Below, in pieces: positions 46,801 to 53,661 of a DNA stretch of 53,661 bases. Positions within the stretch are counted from its first letter, which is position 1, and each line of letters opens with the position of its first letter. Source of the DNA: Acidimicrobiia bacterium. Its GTDB lineage: Bacteria; Actinomycetota; Acidimicrobiia; Acidimicrobiales; Aldehydirespiratoraceae. The stretch is from contig JAHQYN010000008.1 of NCBI GenBank assembly GCA_024421085.1, positions 1-53,661 of the forward strand, given 5' to 3'. Below the pieces are notes generated by a model. It was given only the letters and a program-made list of their open reading frames with translations. It ran no database searches and had not been told where the DNA came from. A program made the position numbers and the translations under genes.

Positions 46801-48030
46801 CGTATTATCAGTCTTGACCCCACACGAATGAGACCAGCCTACCTCATGAAGCCCGCCGGCGGACACAGACGTGAACTCACCAGCAGGCGCAACCGACTGC
46901 CCACGGTCGTTGTTACCCCAGCAGGTGACCGTATTATCAGTCTTGACCGCACACAAATGATACTCGCCAACTGACACAGCAGTGAACTCACCAGGCACAA
47001 CACTGCCCCCATAGGCGGGAGAATCTGGTCTGTTACCCCAGCAGGTGAGCGTGTTGTCAGTTTTGATCCCACACGAATGAGACCAGCCGGCGGACACAGA
47101 CGTGAACTCACCAGGCGCACCCCGCTTCCGATTAAATTTGTTACCCCAGCAGGTGATCGTATTGTCAGTTTTGACCCCACACGCATAATCTCCGCTGGCG
47201 GACACAGAAGTGAACTCTCCAGCAGGCGCACCCCACTCCTCATAGCTGTTGTTATACCAGCAGGTGATCGTGTTGTCAGTTTTGACCCCACACGCATAGG
47301 ACACAGAAGTGAACTCTCCAGCAGGCGCATCCGACTGCCCATTGTCGTTGCTGCCCCAGCAGGTGACCGTGTTGTCAGTCTTGACCCCACACGAATGAGA
47401 CCGACCGGCGGACACAGACGTGAACTCTCCAGCAGGCGCAACCGACTGCCCATCATTGTTGCGGCCCCAGCAGGTGACCGTGTTGTCAGTCTTGACCCCA
47501 CACGAATGAGACGAGCCGGCGGACACAGAAGTGAACTCTCCAGCAGGCGCAACCGACTGCCCATTGTCGTTGTTACCCCAGCAGGTGACCGTGTTGTCAG
47601 TCTTGACCCCACACGAATGAGACCAGCCGGCGGACACAGACGTGAACTCACCACCGGACGTGTAGGTTTGTTCATCGGCCTGGACGGTTTCGACGTTGCT
47701 GGTTGTGTTGGTGGGTCCGGTGTTGTTGTCGCATCGGGAGACGTTCGGGTCGTCCGGTGCGAAACAGTTCCCGTCGACACCAGCGATGTTATTGTCGGCT
47801 GACCATTGCAAAGCCTCGGTGAAATCTTGGACTTCGGCAACGTCACCCGACCCGGAGACCGCCACCGCAGGCGACACCGGCGCTAGCAACGAAACCACAC
47901 AAAAGCCCCACCACAACGCTGTTTGGTGTCGGCTCACCAGCATCAACGAGCCAACCACGGCCCTTTCAGCAGCGACCGGCGACGGGGGGGGGGGGGGGGG
48001 GGGGGGTGAAGGCGGGGGCCCCCGGAACAC
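43828..48030 (-). CDS. Giant exported protein: SLH-like segment, 14 RCC1 repeats, two FN3 domains, beta-helix and unique C-terminus
   Basis: Up to 1,400 residues from GTG 48030. The start is uncertain. ATG 47943 begins just before a signal peptide (LWWGFCVVSLLAPVSPAVA) but lacks a ribosome site. TTG 48067 has a strong GGAGGAG but is one base out of frame, with a C23 run and a C10 run between (see findings). A partial SLH-like segment (~61-100) is followed by 14 RCC1-like repeats at ~123-640 (G-E-F-T-S-V-S-A-G-x-S-H-S-C-G-V-x-x-D-x-x-x-T-C-W-G). FN3 domains start near 775 (PGVPRNVRAAAHGARKIRVT) and 878. A hexapeptide beta-helix at ~1165-1245 (SGDAIVSDAIVEGNAVVTGN) comes before a unique ~150-residue C-terminus. 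The 3' third is AT-richer, suggesting foreign origin. Confidence 0.82.
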   Translation of the reverse strand: MFRGPPPSPPPPPPPPSPVAAERAVVGSLMLVSRHQTALWWGFCVVSLLAPVSPAVAVSGSGDVAEVQDFTEALQWSADNNIAGVDGNCFAPDDPNVSRCDNNTGPTNTTSNVETVQADEQTYTSGGEFTSVSAGWSHSCGVKTDNTVTCWGNNDNGQSVAPAGEFTSVSAGSSHSCGVKTDNTVTCWGRNNDGQSVAPAGEFTSVSAGRSHSCGVKTDNTVTCWGSNDNGQSDAPAGEFTSVSYACGVKTDNTITCWYNNSYEEWGAPAGEFTSVSASGDYACGVKTDNTITCWGNKFNRKRGAPGEFTSVSAGWSHSCGIKTDNTLTCWGNRPDSPAYGGSVVPGEFTAVSVGEYHLCAVKTDNTVTCWGNNDRGQSVAPAGEFTSVSAGGLHEVGWSHSCGVKTDNTVTCWGYTRALGESNAPAGEFTSVSASTLHSCGVKTDNTITCWGNNDNGQSDAPAGEFTAVSAGRSHSCGVKTDNTVTCWGSNFSGQRVAPAGEFKSVSAGWYHSCGVRSDNTVTCWGRNDDGESVAPAGEFTSVSAGGSHSCGVRTDSIVTCWGRNDDGQSVAPAGEFTSVSAGGSHSCGVRSDSIVTCWGRNDDGESVAPAGEFTAVSAGDVYSCGVRSDGGVMCWGAIAVFIPSGNSGGGGASVRVAVGGLGPTEVGPGQGVACGVAVSTCRHVNVVLRGFAPGIYSVSCAHDGWGRFGPSEFWTFSLTVGESGSAMREGVCFLDFAQLTGNGVYVTVGRSGFETVRSNWLQAVTGTAVTGTGDSMAPGVPRNVRAAAHGARKIRVTWDPPSSSGSSPISHYLFQYSGSAVDGDRPWSTKPVRVTGRSYISGNLRFSTVYTVTVTAVNGDNRSSTAVTTKVSTAAQAGAPPSEPRNVRAFAHGARKIRVTWDPPSSSGSSPISHYLVQYSRAGTPGILDGFFERVALWISGKIRVTGTSHTPSWNLSYGTTYNVAVVAVNEDDRASSPATSTATTNVRAASTELGQVKGIRYTIGKRQERDGVIVSVDSVSWERVAGATSYEFKWKWPLYPRTRFDDDIGFECDATECSAEFERPLENDSSLVLSIRATRGSDSGDWTAADPVDPEPCPVGQKYRRANISGRGGSGKEPHMKIIARRSFAIPGRTDIQIREHEEGGHVRAASSLSQEGCSWVEKGSRVSRKAIVSENALIRDGSIISHSATVSGDAIVSDAIVEGNAVVTGNAEISGGAVIKGDAKIFGNAKIYGGTISTGEYDGVKEFIRVYEKTYVPAYKELFHQLASFPHDKHDLIKRLHDYDFSSRSPDGDGEYLGSIRIGGILRIIRAVIPDLTALIPVPGKFGTAVQGIGAVIALKNLSDIADQLAEDSNPARIRDTFRAFERLYAAVYNDPFCKRDCKTKLVNIKNEVKQL
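46140..47660 (-). repeat. RCC1 coding repeats, 111-bp units
   Basis: Fourteen units; neighbouring units repeat with a 111-base period (cagcaggtgac at 46232, 46343 and 46454), and several neighbours are nearly identical in DNA. Such identity favours recombination between units. Confidence 0.9.
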
Positions 48031-48053
48031 GCGACAGCCGGGTGGGGGGGGGG
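47984..48053. repeat. G homopolymer tracts (23 and 10 bases) at the start of the giant gene
   Basis: A run of 23 G at 47984-48006 and a run of 10 G at 48044-48053 (C runs on the coding strand), separated by a GC-rich segment with ggcgggggcccccgg. They sit between a strong ribosome site (complement of 48073-48079) and the signal peptide codons. They could be a slipped-strand switch or a sequencing artefact. Confidence 0.7.
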
Positions 48054-48089
48054 TGTTGAGAGTTCAAGACGGCTCCTCCAGCAAACAAC

Positions 48090-48425
48090 GACCGCAGGTG
48101 CGGGCACCGACATCATACAGCACCCACACCCGCAGACGCAAGCCCACCGCTGGCAGGTCTGGGTTGCCATCTGACTTCGCGTGACAGTCCTAGAGTTTTT
48201 CAAGCAGCATCTGGCAGCGTACTCGCAGGTCACGGCCTCGCCCCGGCTGGCACGACGTGTCCTGCCAAGGCACCCGACCCAACCCACACAACCACCCCCG
48301 ACCACCGACAGAATAATCTGGGCTGACGTTCAACGACTTACACCCACCCAACCAAACCCGACCCAAAACGCGAAGCGGCGCATTGCTCTACGCCAGCAAA
48401 CCCAACTGGACGCTACTCAACACCC
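48090..48425. other. Gene-free C-rich stretch
   Basis: No credible gene on either strand. It holds the upstream region of the giant surface gene and the end of the LLM operon. Short cacccaacc-like runs recur (48270-48300, 48345-48370). No terminator or clear promoter was recognised. Confidence 0.4.
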
Positions 48426-49460
48426 TTACTCCGACCTGAAACGCGAAGCGCGGCAAGCTGGTCGGTCTCTGAACTCCTGGATCATCTCGGTGAGGGCCTC
48501 GTCGGTTGATGATGTCACAGTCAAGGAGAGGCGGTCGGCGTGTTCGCCGTATTCGGCGCGCAGCCGTTCGGCGCAGTCGGCGGGGGTGCCGCGCACCGCC
48601 AGCAGGTCGACAACATCATCGTCGACGAGGTCGCCCAGCGTGGCCCAGTGGCCGGTCTTGGTGATCTCGCGCAACCGGGGCTGCAGGTCGCCGAGTCCGT
48701 GATGGTCGAGCACGACCCGGTAGGCGGGGGTGGAACCGTAGAAGGCGAGATTGAAGCGGATCGCCGCGGTCGCCCGTTCGTAGTCCTTGTCGGTCAGGCA
48801 GGGGGCCGCGATACAGCCGACGTTGAGCGTCAGCGACGACCGGTCTCGCCCACCCTCGGAGAGGCCCGCTTCGATCATCGGCATCGTCTGGTCGGCCAGG
48901 AACGCGCCGGTGTTGAACGGGTGGATGATGATCCCGTCGGCGTGCGCGGCCATCGCCCGGGTCATGCGGGGCCCGAGCGCTCCGACCCAGACTTGCGGAA
49001 CCGGGTGCCCGAGCGGTGCTGGCACGAAGATAGGGGTCATCAGGTCGACGCGGTAGAACTCGCCGCGGTGCGCGAGTGGAGTCTGGTCGCTCCAGTTGGC
49101 CCAGACGGCGCGCAGCACCGTGATCAACTCGACCATGCGCTCAACCGGACGGCCCCACTGTGCTGAGAAGCGCCGTTCGATGTGGGGTTTTATCTGGGTG
49201 CCGAGCCCGAGCGCGAAGCGGCCTCGGCTGGCCCGCTGAAGGTCCCACGCCGAGTAGGCGAGGTGCATGGGCGAACGGGGGAAGGCGATCGCCACATTGG
49301 TGTAGAGGTCGACGTCGAGTTCGGTTGCATGCACCAGTGGAAAGAAGACGTCGCTGTTCCCTTCGAAGGTGAACAGTCCGTCGACCCCGGTGGCGGCTGT
49401 GGCGGCGGCGCGTGCCGCGGCTGAGGACAGGTCGCCGGTGAACGAAACGTCGATCAGCAT
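48426..49460 (-). CDS. LLM-class F420-dependent oxidoreductase
   Basis: 344 residues in the luciferase-like TIM-barrel fold: VDLYTNVAIAFPRSPMHLAY, ASRGRFALGLGTQIKPHIER, then GRPVERMVELITVLRAVW and PVPQVWVGALGPRMTRAMAA, HADGIIIHPFNTGAFL. The pattern is that of the actinobacterial F420-dependent group (as opposed to FMN luciferases). The substrate is unknown. It begins 9 bases after the last permease stop, so it belongs to the ABC importer operon and may act on the imported compound. Confidence 0.85.
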   Translation of the reverse strand: MLIDVSFTGDLSSAAARAAATAATGVDGLFTFEGNSDVFFPLVHATELDVDLYTNVAIAFPRSPMHLAYSAWDLQRASRGRFALGLGTQIKPHIERRFSAQWGRPVERMVELITVLRAVWANWSDQTPLAHRGEFYRVDLMTPIFVPAPLGHPVPQVWVGALGPRMTRAMAAHADGIIIHPFNTGAFLADQTMPMIEAGLSEGGRDRSSLTLNVGCIAAPCLTDKDYERATAAIRFNLAFYGSTPAYRVVLDHHGLGDLQPRLREITKTGHWATLGDLVDDDVVDLLAVRGTPADCAERLRAEYGEHADRLSLTVTSSTDEALTEMIQEFRDRPACRASRFRSE

Positions 49461-49469
49461 CCCGCGAAA

Positions 49470-50447
49470 CTATCGGGAGCGGGCGCTGATCGCGAGCACC
49501 ACGATGAGCAGGATTCCCCAAGCGAAATTCTTGAAGAAGTTCGAGCCGCTGTGCTCCACGAGAACCTGATTGAGTCCGGTTGACATTGCCTGTAGCACTG
49601 CCACAGCCAGCAACGCGCCGAGTGGGCTCCCCCGGCCGCCGTACGGGTTGACACCGCCTAGAACCGCGACAAGGACCGCGAGGAGCACGAAGCTCTGCCC
49701 GAAGTCGACTTGGGCGGCGTTGGTCCTTCCGAGCACGACCAGCCCGGCGACTGCAGAAAGCATTCCGCTCGCTACATACATTGCGAACTGCCGGCGACGA
49801 ACGCTGATACCCGAGAACCACGCGGCTCGAGCGTTCTCACCAACGAGGTACGCTTCAAACCCGAATCGCGTGCGTGCGAGCAGCAGAGACAACAACACCG
49901 CCAGCGCGACCAGCAGGAGGAATGGCACGGCAAGACCGACGACCTTGCCGTCACCGAGCCATGTGAACGCATCGATTCCGAAGACCACCTTGCCCTCGGT
50001 TGCCGCGGTCCCGATGCCGGTGAAGAGCGTCAGTGTGCCGAGCGTGACCAGGATCGGTGAGACCCGTGCGCCTACCACCAGGGTCCCGTTGAGCGCTCCG
50101 GCCACGGCCCCCCAGGCCAAGGCGACCACGACGCCCACGATGATCGCGGTTGCGGTGGCGCCTGCTGACGATCCGCCCAATGACGTCATCGTCCTTGCTG
50201 CAATTATCCCCGCGACATTGGCAGTCGCGACGATTGACAGATCGATACCGGCAACGATCATCGTTAGAACTACGCCCAACGCGAGCAGTCCTATCTCCGA
50301 TGCTTGCAGGGTCATCGAAGTGAAGTTGGCGCGTGTCGGATAGGTCGCCGGTTCCAGTATTGAGAACACGCTTATCTCAAAGATGAGAAGTCCCACGAGA
50401 AGAATGACGTGTGCATCGACGCGGTCGCGGAGCGCGTTGCGGATCAT
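49470..50447 (-). CDS. Ribose/AI-2-type ABC transporter permease
   Basis: 325 residues from ATG 50447, which overlaps the preceding permease stop by 4 bases; an upstream start at 50543 lies inside that gene. About ten hydrophobic segments. GVVLTMIVAGIDLSIVATAN and ARVSPILVTLGTLTLFTGIG, AVLGGVNPYGGRGSPLGALL are the hallmarks of RbsC/LsrC/LsrD-like permeases. Confidence 0.9.
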   Translation of the reverse strand: MIRNALRDRVDAHVILLVGLLIFEISVFSILEPATYPTRANFTSMTLQASEIGLLALGVVLTMIVAGIDLSIVATANVAGIIAARTMTSLGGSSAGATATAIIVGVVVALAWGAVAGALNGTLVVGARVSPILVTLGTLTLFTGIGTAATEGKVVFGIDAFTWLGDGKVVGLAVPFLLLVALAVLLSLLLARTRFGFEAYLVGENARAAWFSGISVRRRQFAMYVASGMLSAVAGLVVLGRTNAAQVDFGQSFVLLAVLVAVLGGVNPYGGRGSPLGALLAVAVLQAMSTGLNQVLVEHSGSNFFKNFAWGILLIVVLAISARSR

Positions 50448-51451
50448 TCGATCGTCCTCGGGTCGGTACGCGTGTTCCAGGTGCGAAGCGCGGGGAGCAT
50501 GACCCCGGCAAGTATGAACAGTCCGACGAACAGTCTTTGCCATTCTGTCGGGATGCCGGCCAAGACTAGGCTCGAGTCAACCAGGGCGATGAGGATGACA
50601 CCGAGGAACGTGCCGAGAACGCCTCCGCGTCCGCCGGTGATGGCGGCGCCACCGATCACAACCGCGGCAAGGACGTCAAGCTCGGTGCCGACGATGGTGA
50701 AGGGGTCCGCGGCCCTGATGAGCGCGGCGTCCACGACACCGGCGACACCGGCAATTGCTCCGGCGAGCACATAAACCCCCAGTTCCACTCTTCTTATTGG
50801 CAGCCCCGCCCGCTCTGCAGCTTGGCGGTTGCCTCCGATGGCATAGATGGCCCGACCAAATGGTGTCCAGCGGAGAACCGCGGCCACAGCGAGGGCTAGG
50901 CCGACGAGCAGCAAGAAGCCGACGTGCAGTGATGCCTTCCCGCCATTGGGCGTTGCAACCGACAGGATCGTCGAACGGGCGAAGGGTTTCATCTGCGCCG
51001 GGAGTTCGCGGATTCGGTCTGTTCCGATGAAGAACAGCATGAATCCCCGGAACATGGTCAGCGTTCCAAGTGTCACGATCAGAGTGGGCAATCGGAGCAG
51101 TGAGATGAGGGCACCATTGAGGAGGCCGAGCAGCCCCCCTATGGCTGCCGCGATCAGAAAGGCCACAACGATGGGACCGCCGTAATTCACGCCGTTCAGA
51201 ATCTGTACGGTCGAGTACATCGATAGCACCGCCACCGCCGTGAACGAAACGTCGATACCTCCCGAAATCAGTACCAAGAGGAGCCCGAGGGCCATTATCC
51301 CGATGACTATGCCGCTGCGCAGGATAGCAAACTGGTGCGGTAGTTTGATGAACGCCGGATTTCGCGCGATGAACGCAACATAAAGCGCCCCTATCGAGAC
51401 TAGAACGAACGACGAAGGGGCGTCTTGTATGAACGCGAGCGTCCTCTTCAT
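50444..51451 (-). CDS. Ribose/AI-2-type ABC transporter permease
   Basis: 335 residues from ATG 51451, overlapping the ATPase stop by 4 bases. LGLLLVLISGGIDVSFTAVA, LPTLIVTLGTLTMFRGFMLF, VVIGGAAITGGRGGVLGTFL are the family motifs. Two different permeases in one operon point to a heterodimer, as in the AI-2 (Lsr) and rhamnose importers. Confidence 0.9.
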   Translation of the reverse strand: MKRTLAFIQDAPSSFVLVSIGALYVAFIARNPAFIKLPHQFAILRSGIVIGIMALGLLLVLISGGIDVSFTAVAVLSMYSTVQILNGVNYGGPIVVAFLIAAAIGGLLGLLNGALISLLRLPTLIVTLGTLTMFRGFMLFFIGTDRIRELPAQMKPFARSTILSVATPNGGKASLHVGFLLLVGLALAVAAVLRWTPFGRAIYAIGGNRQAAERAGLPIRRVELGVYVLAGAIAGVAGVVDAALIRAADPFTIVGTELDVLAAVVIGGAAITGGRGGVLGTFLGVILIALVDSSLVLAGIPTEWQRLFVGLFILAGVMLPALRTWNTRTDPRTIE

Positions 51452-52956
51452 GACCGAGCGCCATCTGCAGAGATCGCCTCCCACAGAGCTTGCACCGTGA
51501 GGTCGCTGGTGTGGAGATCGTGGCGAAGCCGTCCGCTTGAGAGGACTAGCACCCGGTGAGTGACTGCGAGCAGCTCGGGAAGATCATCCGAGGCAACTAT
51601 GACCGTCGTCCCGTCTTTGGCCAGGCGTCGGATCGTTTCGTGGATGTCGTGCCTTGAGCCGACATCGACACCTACGGTTGGTCCGTTGAGGATCAGAAGT
51701 CGCGGCCGGTTGGCTAGCCACTTCGACAGAACCACACGTTGTTGGTTGCCGCCCGACAGAGTGTTGACTGCGTCGTTGCTGTCGGCGGACTTGACGCGCA
51801 GTTGACCCAGCCACTTCTCGGCCGTGGCGTGGAGCGCGCTTCGGTCGAGCACACCCAGCCTTGAGCTGTGCGCGCTCGCCACCGCGGCGGCCGCGTTGTC
51901 TCGAATCGAGCGATCAAGGAACAAGCCCTCGGTCAGACGATCCTCGGGCACATAGGCGATGCCGCACTCGATCGCATCTTGAAAGTGTCCGGGGCGCAGC
52001 GCCACGCCGTCAATCTCGACCGAACCTGCAGACGATTTGAGTAATCCACAAAGACATAGCGCCAATTCGGTCCTCCCGGACCCGAGCAACCCCCCGATCC
52101 CGATGACCTCTCCTTCTGCCGCTTCGAAAGAGACATCCCCGACGGCACCCTTCACACACAGCCCGGTCACGGTGAGCCGCGGTTCTCGACCGCTCGGAGC
52201 TTTGGTTGGCCGCGCTGAGCTGATCTTTCGCCCGGTCATGTCGTTCGACAGCCGTTCGATGGTGTAGTCAGCGGCGGGGCCCTCGGAGGCCACGACTCCG
52301 TTGCGGAGTACGGTCACACTGTCCGCCAGTTCGAGAACTTCGTTCAGCTTGTGACTGATGAACATGAACGACATCGAGTGTTCGTCGCGGAGTCGACCTA
52401 CGAGTGCCAGCAGTCGATCAATCTCCTGGTGGGTCAGCGCCGCTGTCGGTTCGTCCATCAGGATCATGCGGGGGCGGTGGGTCATGGCTCGAGCGATTGC
52501 GACGAGCTGTCGTTCGGCCGTTGGCAGTCGCTCAACCACCGTTGTGGGTGAGATGGCCGAGCCAAGCTCTTCGAGTGCGTCCGCGGCTGCACTCTTGGCC
52601 GACGATCGCCATTGCCAGTGTGGTTTGAGCGATGCGCTTCGCTCGCCCGGAGCGATGTTCTCCGCGACCGTCAAGTTGGGGAACAGGGCCAGGTCTTGGT
52701 ATATGGTCGAGATTCCCTCGCGTATCGCCAGAGCGGGATTGACTCCCGATCGAGGCTCGTGGCCTGCCATTGCGACGGTGCCGGCATCCGCGGACAACAC
52801 GCCCGCGATGATCTTGGTCAGCGTCGACTTTCCCGACCCGTTCTCACCGACGAGGCAGTGGACGGCACCCTGATCCACGGCCAGCGACACGGCTTGCAAT
52901 GCCTGAACGCCGCCGAAGGATCGACTGACCTCGGTAACCGTTAGGACTGCTGACAT
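51448..52956 (-). CDS. Ribose/AI-2-type ABC transporter ATPase with two nucleotide-binding domains
   Basis: 502 residues from ATG 52956. The frame is open upstream through the tandem repeat, but MSAVLTVTEVSRSFGGVQAL is the natural N-terminus. NBD1: GENGSGKSTLTKI, PTAERQLVAIARAM, ILMDEPTAALT. NBD2: GGLLGSGRTELALCLCG (degenerate Walker A, normal for RbsA types), LSGGNQQRVVLSKWL, and LLILNGPTVGVDVG, where the Walker B Asp-Glu is Asn-Gly. NBD2 is therefore probably non-hydrolytic. It drives the two permeases that follow. Confidence 0.9.
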   Translation of the reverse strand: MSAVLTVTEVSRSFGGVQALQAVSLAVDQGAVHCLVGENGSGKSTLTKIIAGVLSADAGTVAMAGHEPRSGVNPALAIREGISTIYQDLALFPNLTVAENIAPGERSASLKPHWQWRSSAKSAAADALEELGSAISPTTVVERLPTAERQLVAIARAMTHRPRMILMDEPTAALTHQEIDRLLALVGRLRDEHSMSFMFISHKLNEVLELADSVTVLRNGVVASEGPAADYTIERLSNDMTGRKISSARPTKAPSGREPRLTVTGLCVKGAVGDVSFEAAEGEVIGIGGLLGSGRTELALCLCGLLKSSAGSVEIDGVALRPGHFQDAIECGIAYVPEDRLTEGLFLDRSIRDNAAAAVASAHSSRLGVLDRSALHATAEKWLGQLRVKSADSNDAVNTLSGGNQQRVVLSKWLANRPRLLILNGPTVGVDVGSRHDIHETIRRLAKDGTTVIVASDDLPELLAVTHRVLVLSSGRLRHDLHTSDLTVQALWEAISADGARS

Positions 52957-52970
52957 CGACTGACGACCTT

Positions 52971-53060
52971 GTTGGTTGGCGACCCTGTTGGTTGGCGACC
53001 CTGTTGGTTGGCGACCCTGTTGGTTGGCGACCCTGTTGGTTGGCGACCCTGTTGGTTGAC
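52971..53060. repeat. 16-bp tandem repeat, five full copies
   Basis: gttggttggcgaccct at 52971, 52987, 53003, 53019 and 53035, then a partial unit to 53060. It lies between the binding-protein stop and the ATPase start. Its complement AACCAACAGGGTCGCC resembles the 17-bp unit at 40068. Confidence 0.9.
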
Positions 53061-53075
53061 GAACAGAGGCGGACA

Positions 53076-53116
53076 GATCGGGTTGGGGGCGGAGGGGGGT
53101 GCCCCTCAACCCGATC
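53076..53116. terminator. Strong hairpin between binding-protein and ATPase genes
   Basis: Arms GATCGGGTTG-GGGGC (53076-53090) and GCCCC-T-CAACCCGATC (53101-53116) form a 15-bp stem with one bulge and a 10-base loop. It lies 28 bases after the binding-protein stop on the minus strand. There is no T run, so it may stabilise the binding-protein mRNA or partly terminate, raising that protein above the membrane subunits. Confidence 0.7.
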
Positions 53117-53143
53117 GATCTTGCTTGGCAATAGTCCCTCAAG

Positions 53144-53661
53144 CTAGATGAAAGACCATTCCTCAAGGTTGTCCAGCGTCACATCCACCCACGCCGCGCC
53201 GTAGATCACCTTGCCGTCGATCTCGATCGATTCGTAGCCAGGCAAACCGAGGTCCATGCCACTCGTTGGTTCTTGGCCTCTGAGAAGCATCAGCGCGATC
53301 GCGTCCATCGCGTATCCAGCGTCACTTGGGTCCCAGAAGCTGATCATGTCGATCGCGCCGGTCTGGATGAGGTCGGAGGTGATCGAGGGGATGCTCGTCC
53401 CGACGACAGCGATCTGGTTTTCGAGTCCCGCTTCCTCGATCGCTTGGCCGGCACCGATCACATCGACCGCAGAGCTGCCTTGGATGCCTGCCAGGTTCGG
53501 GAACGCAACCAAGAGCTCTTGAGTCCGCTCGAACGCCGTGGCCGTGTCATCGTTCGTTTCGATCTTGTCGCCCACCAGCGTCATGTTGGGATAGGTCGCT
53601 TCTTGATGCGCGATAGCCGCGTCTACCCACTCGTTGTGGGATGTCGATGTCAAACTGCCGA
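53144..53661 (-). CDS. Sugar/AI-2-type ABC solute-binding protein (5' end outside window)
   Basis: The frame runs to the end of the window, so only the last ~172 codons are visible. TSTSHNEWVDAAIAHQEATY, AFPNLAGIQGSSAVDVIGAG and ISFWDPSDAGYAMDAIALML match the second lobe of rhamnose/AI-2-type periplasmic-binding proteins. It is the first gene of the operon binding protein-ATPase-permease-permease-LLM oxidoreductase. The ligand cannot be named. Confidence 0.88.
   Translation of the reverse strand, partial: GSLTSTSHNEWVDAAIAHQEATYPNMTLVGDKIETNDDTATAFERTQELLVAFPNLAGIQGSSAVDVIGAGQAIEEAGLENQIAVVGTSIPSITSDLIQTGAIDMISFWDPSDAGYAMDAIALMLLRGQEPTSGMDLGLPGYESIEIDGKVIYGAAWVDVTLDNLEEWSFI

Overview
The window is high-GC and looks like an actinobacterium, most likely of the Acidimicrobiia type. 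This is inferred from family content and coding style, not from a marker gene. The hints are a CarD/CdnL RNA-polymerase regulator, an F420-type LLM oxidoreductase, a CaiB/thiolase/DUF35/SDR lipid gene set, frequent GTG and TTG starts, many 4-base start/stop overlaps, and SLH/RCC1 surface proteins. No rRNA or tRNA gene was seen.

Bases 1-15,520 form an accessory island of defence and toxin-antitoxin genes, several of them broken. After the end of an Asp-rich SLH surface protein come a GmrSD-like DUF262/DUF1524 protein, a GNAT gene with an apparent 5-base deletion coupled to an ASCH gene, an orphan TacA-like antitoxin, a NYN-domain remnant, an AAA15 ATPase and a PD-(D/E)XK nuclease. These are followed by an RHH antitoxin with only the first 19 codons of a Doc-like toxin, a UvrD-like helicase with a RelE-like domain at its N-terminus, an XRE antitoxin, a Fic protein, a VapBC pair and a PIN fragment.

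Bases 15,525-23,087 form a sugar or compatible-solute operon: lipoprotein binding protein, two permeases, MalK-type ATPase and GH63 glucosylglycerate-hydrolase-like enzyme. A divergent LacI regulator flanks a perfect palindromic operator. Bases 23,337-28,792 hold a thiolase, CarD, an unknown protein, a glutaminyl-peptide cyclotransferase lipoprotein and a CaiB/BaiF CoA-transferase. Bases 28,953-32,176 are a second toxin-antitoxin block: hipBA with three evenly spaced operators, a duplicated nucleotidyltransferase fragment, and a HEPN/MNT pair.

Bases 32,372-42,185 are metabolic: low-molecular-weight phosphatase, D-aminoacylase-like amidohydrolase, double DUF35 protein, two thiolase-fold proteins, SDR, GntR regulator divergent from a P-II protein, and an acyl-CoA synthetase. 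The last gene is an ArsC-like reductase whose catalytic cysteine codon is an in-frame TGA followed by a SECIS-like hairpin. It is a strong selenoprotein candidate and the most interesting item in the window.

Bases 42,315-48,067 encode two RCC1-repeat surface proteins. The larger begins beside a 23-base G run and a 10-base G run, which may be a phase-variable switch or an assembly artefact. Bases 48,426-53,661 are a ribose/AI-2-type ABC importer operon ending in an LLM oxidoreductase. A strong hairpin and a 16-base tandem repeat lie between its binding-protein and ATPase genes. Short tandem repeats just upstream of start codons recur through the window.
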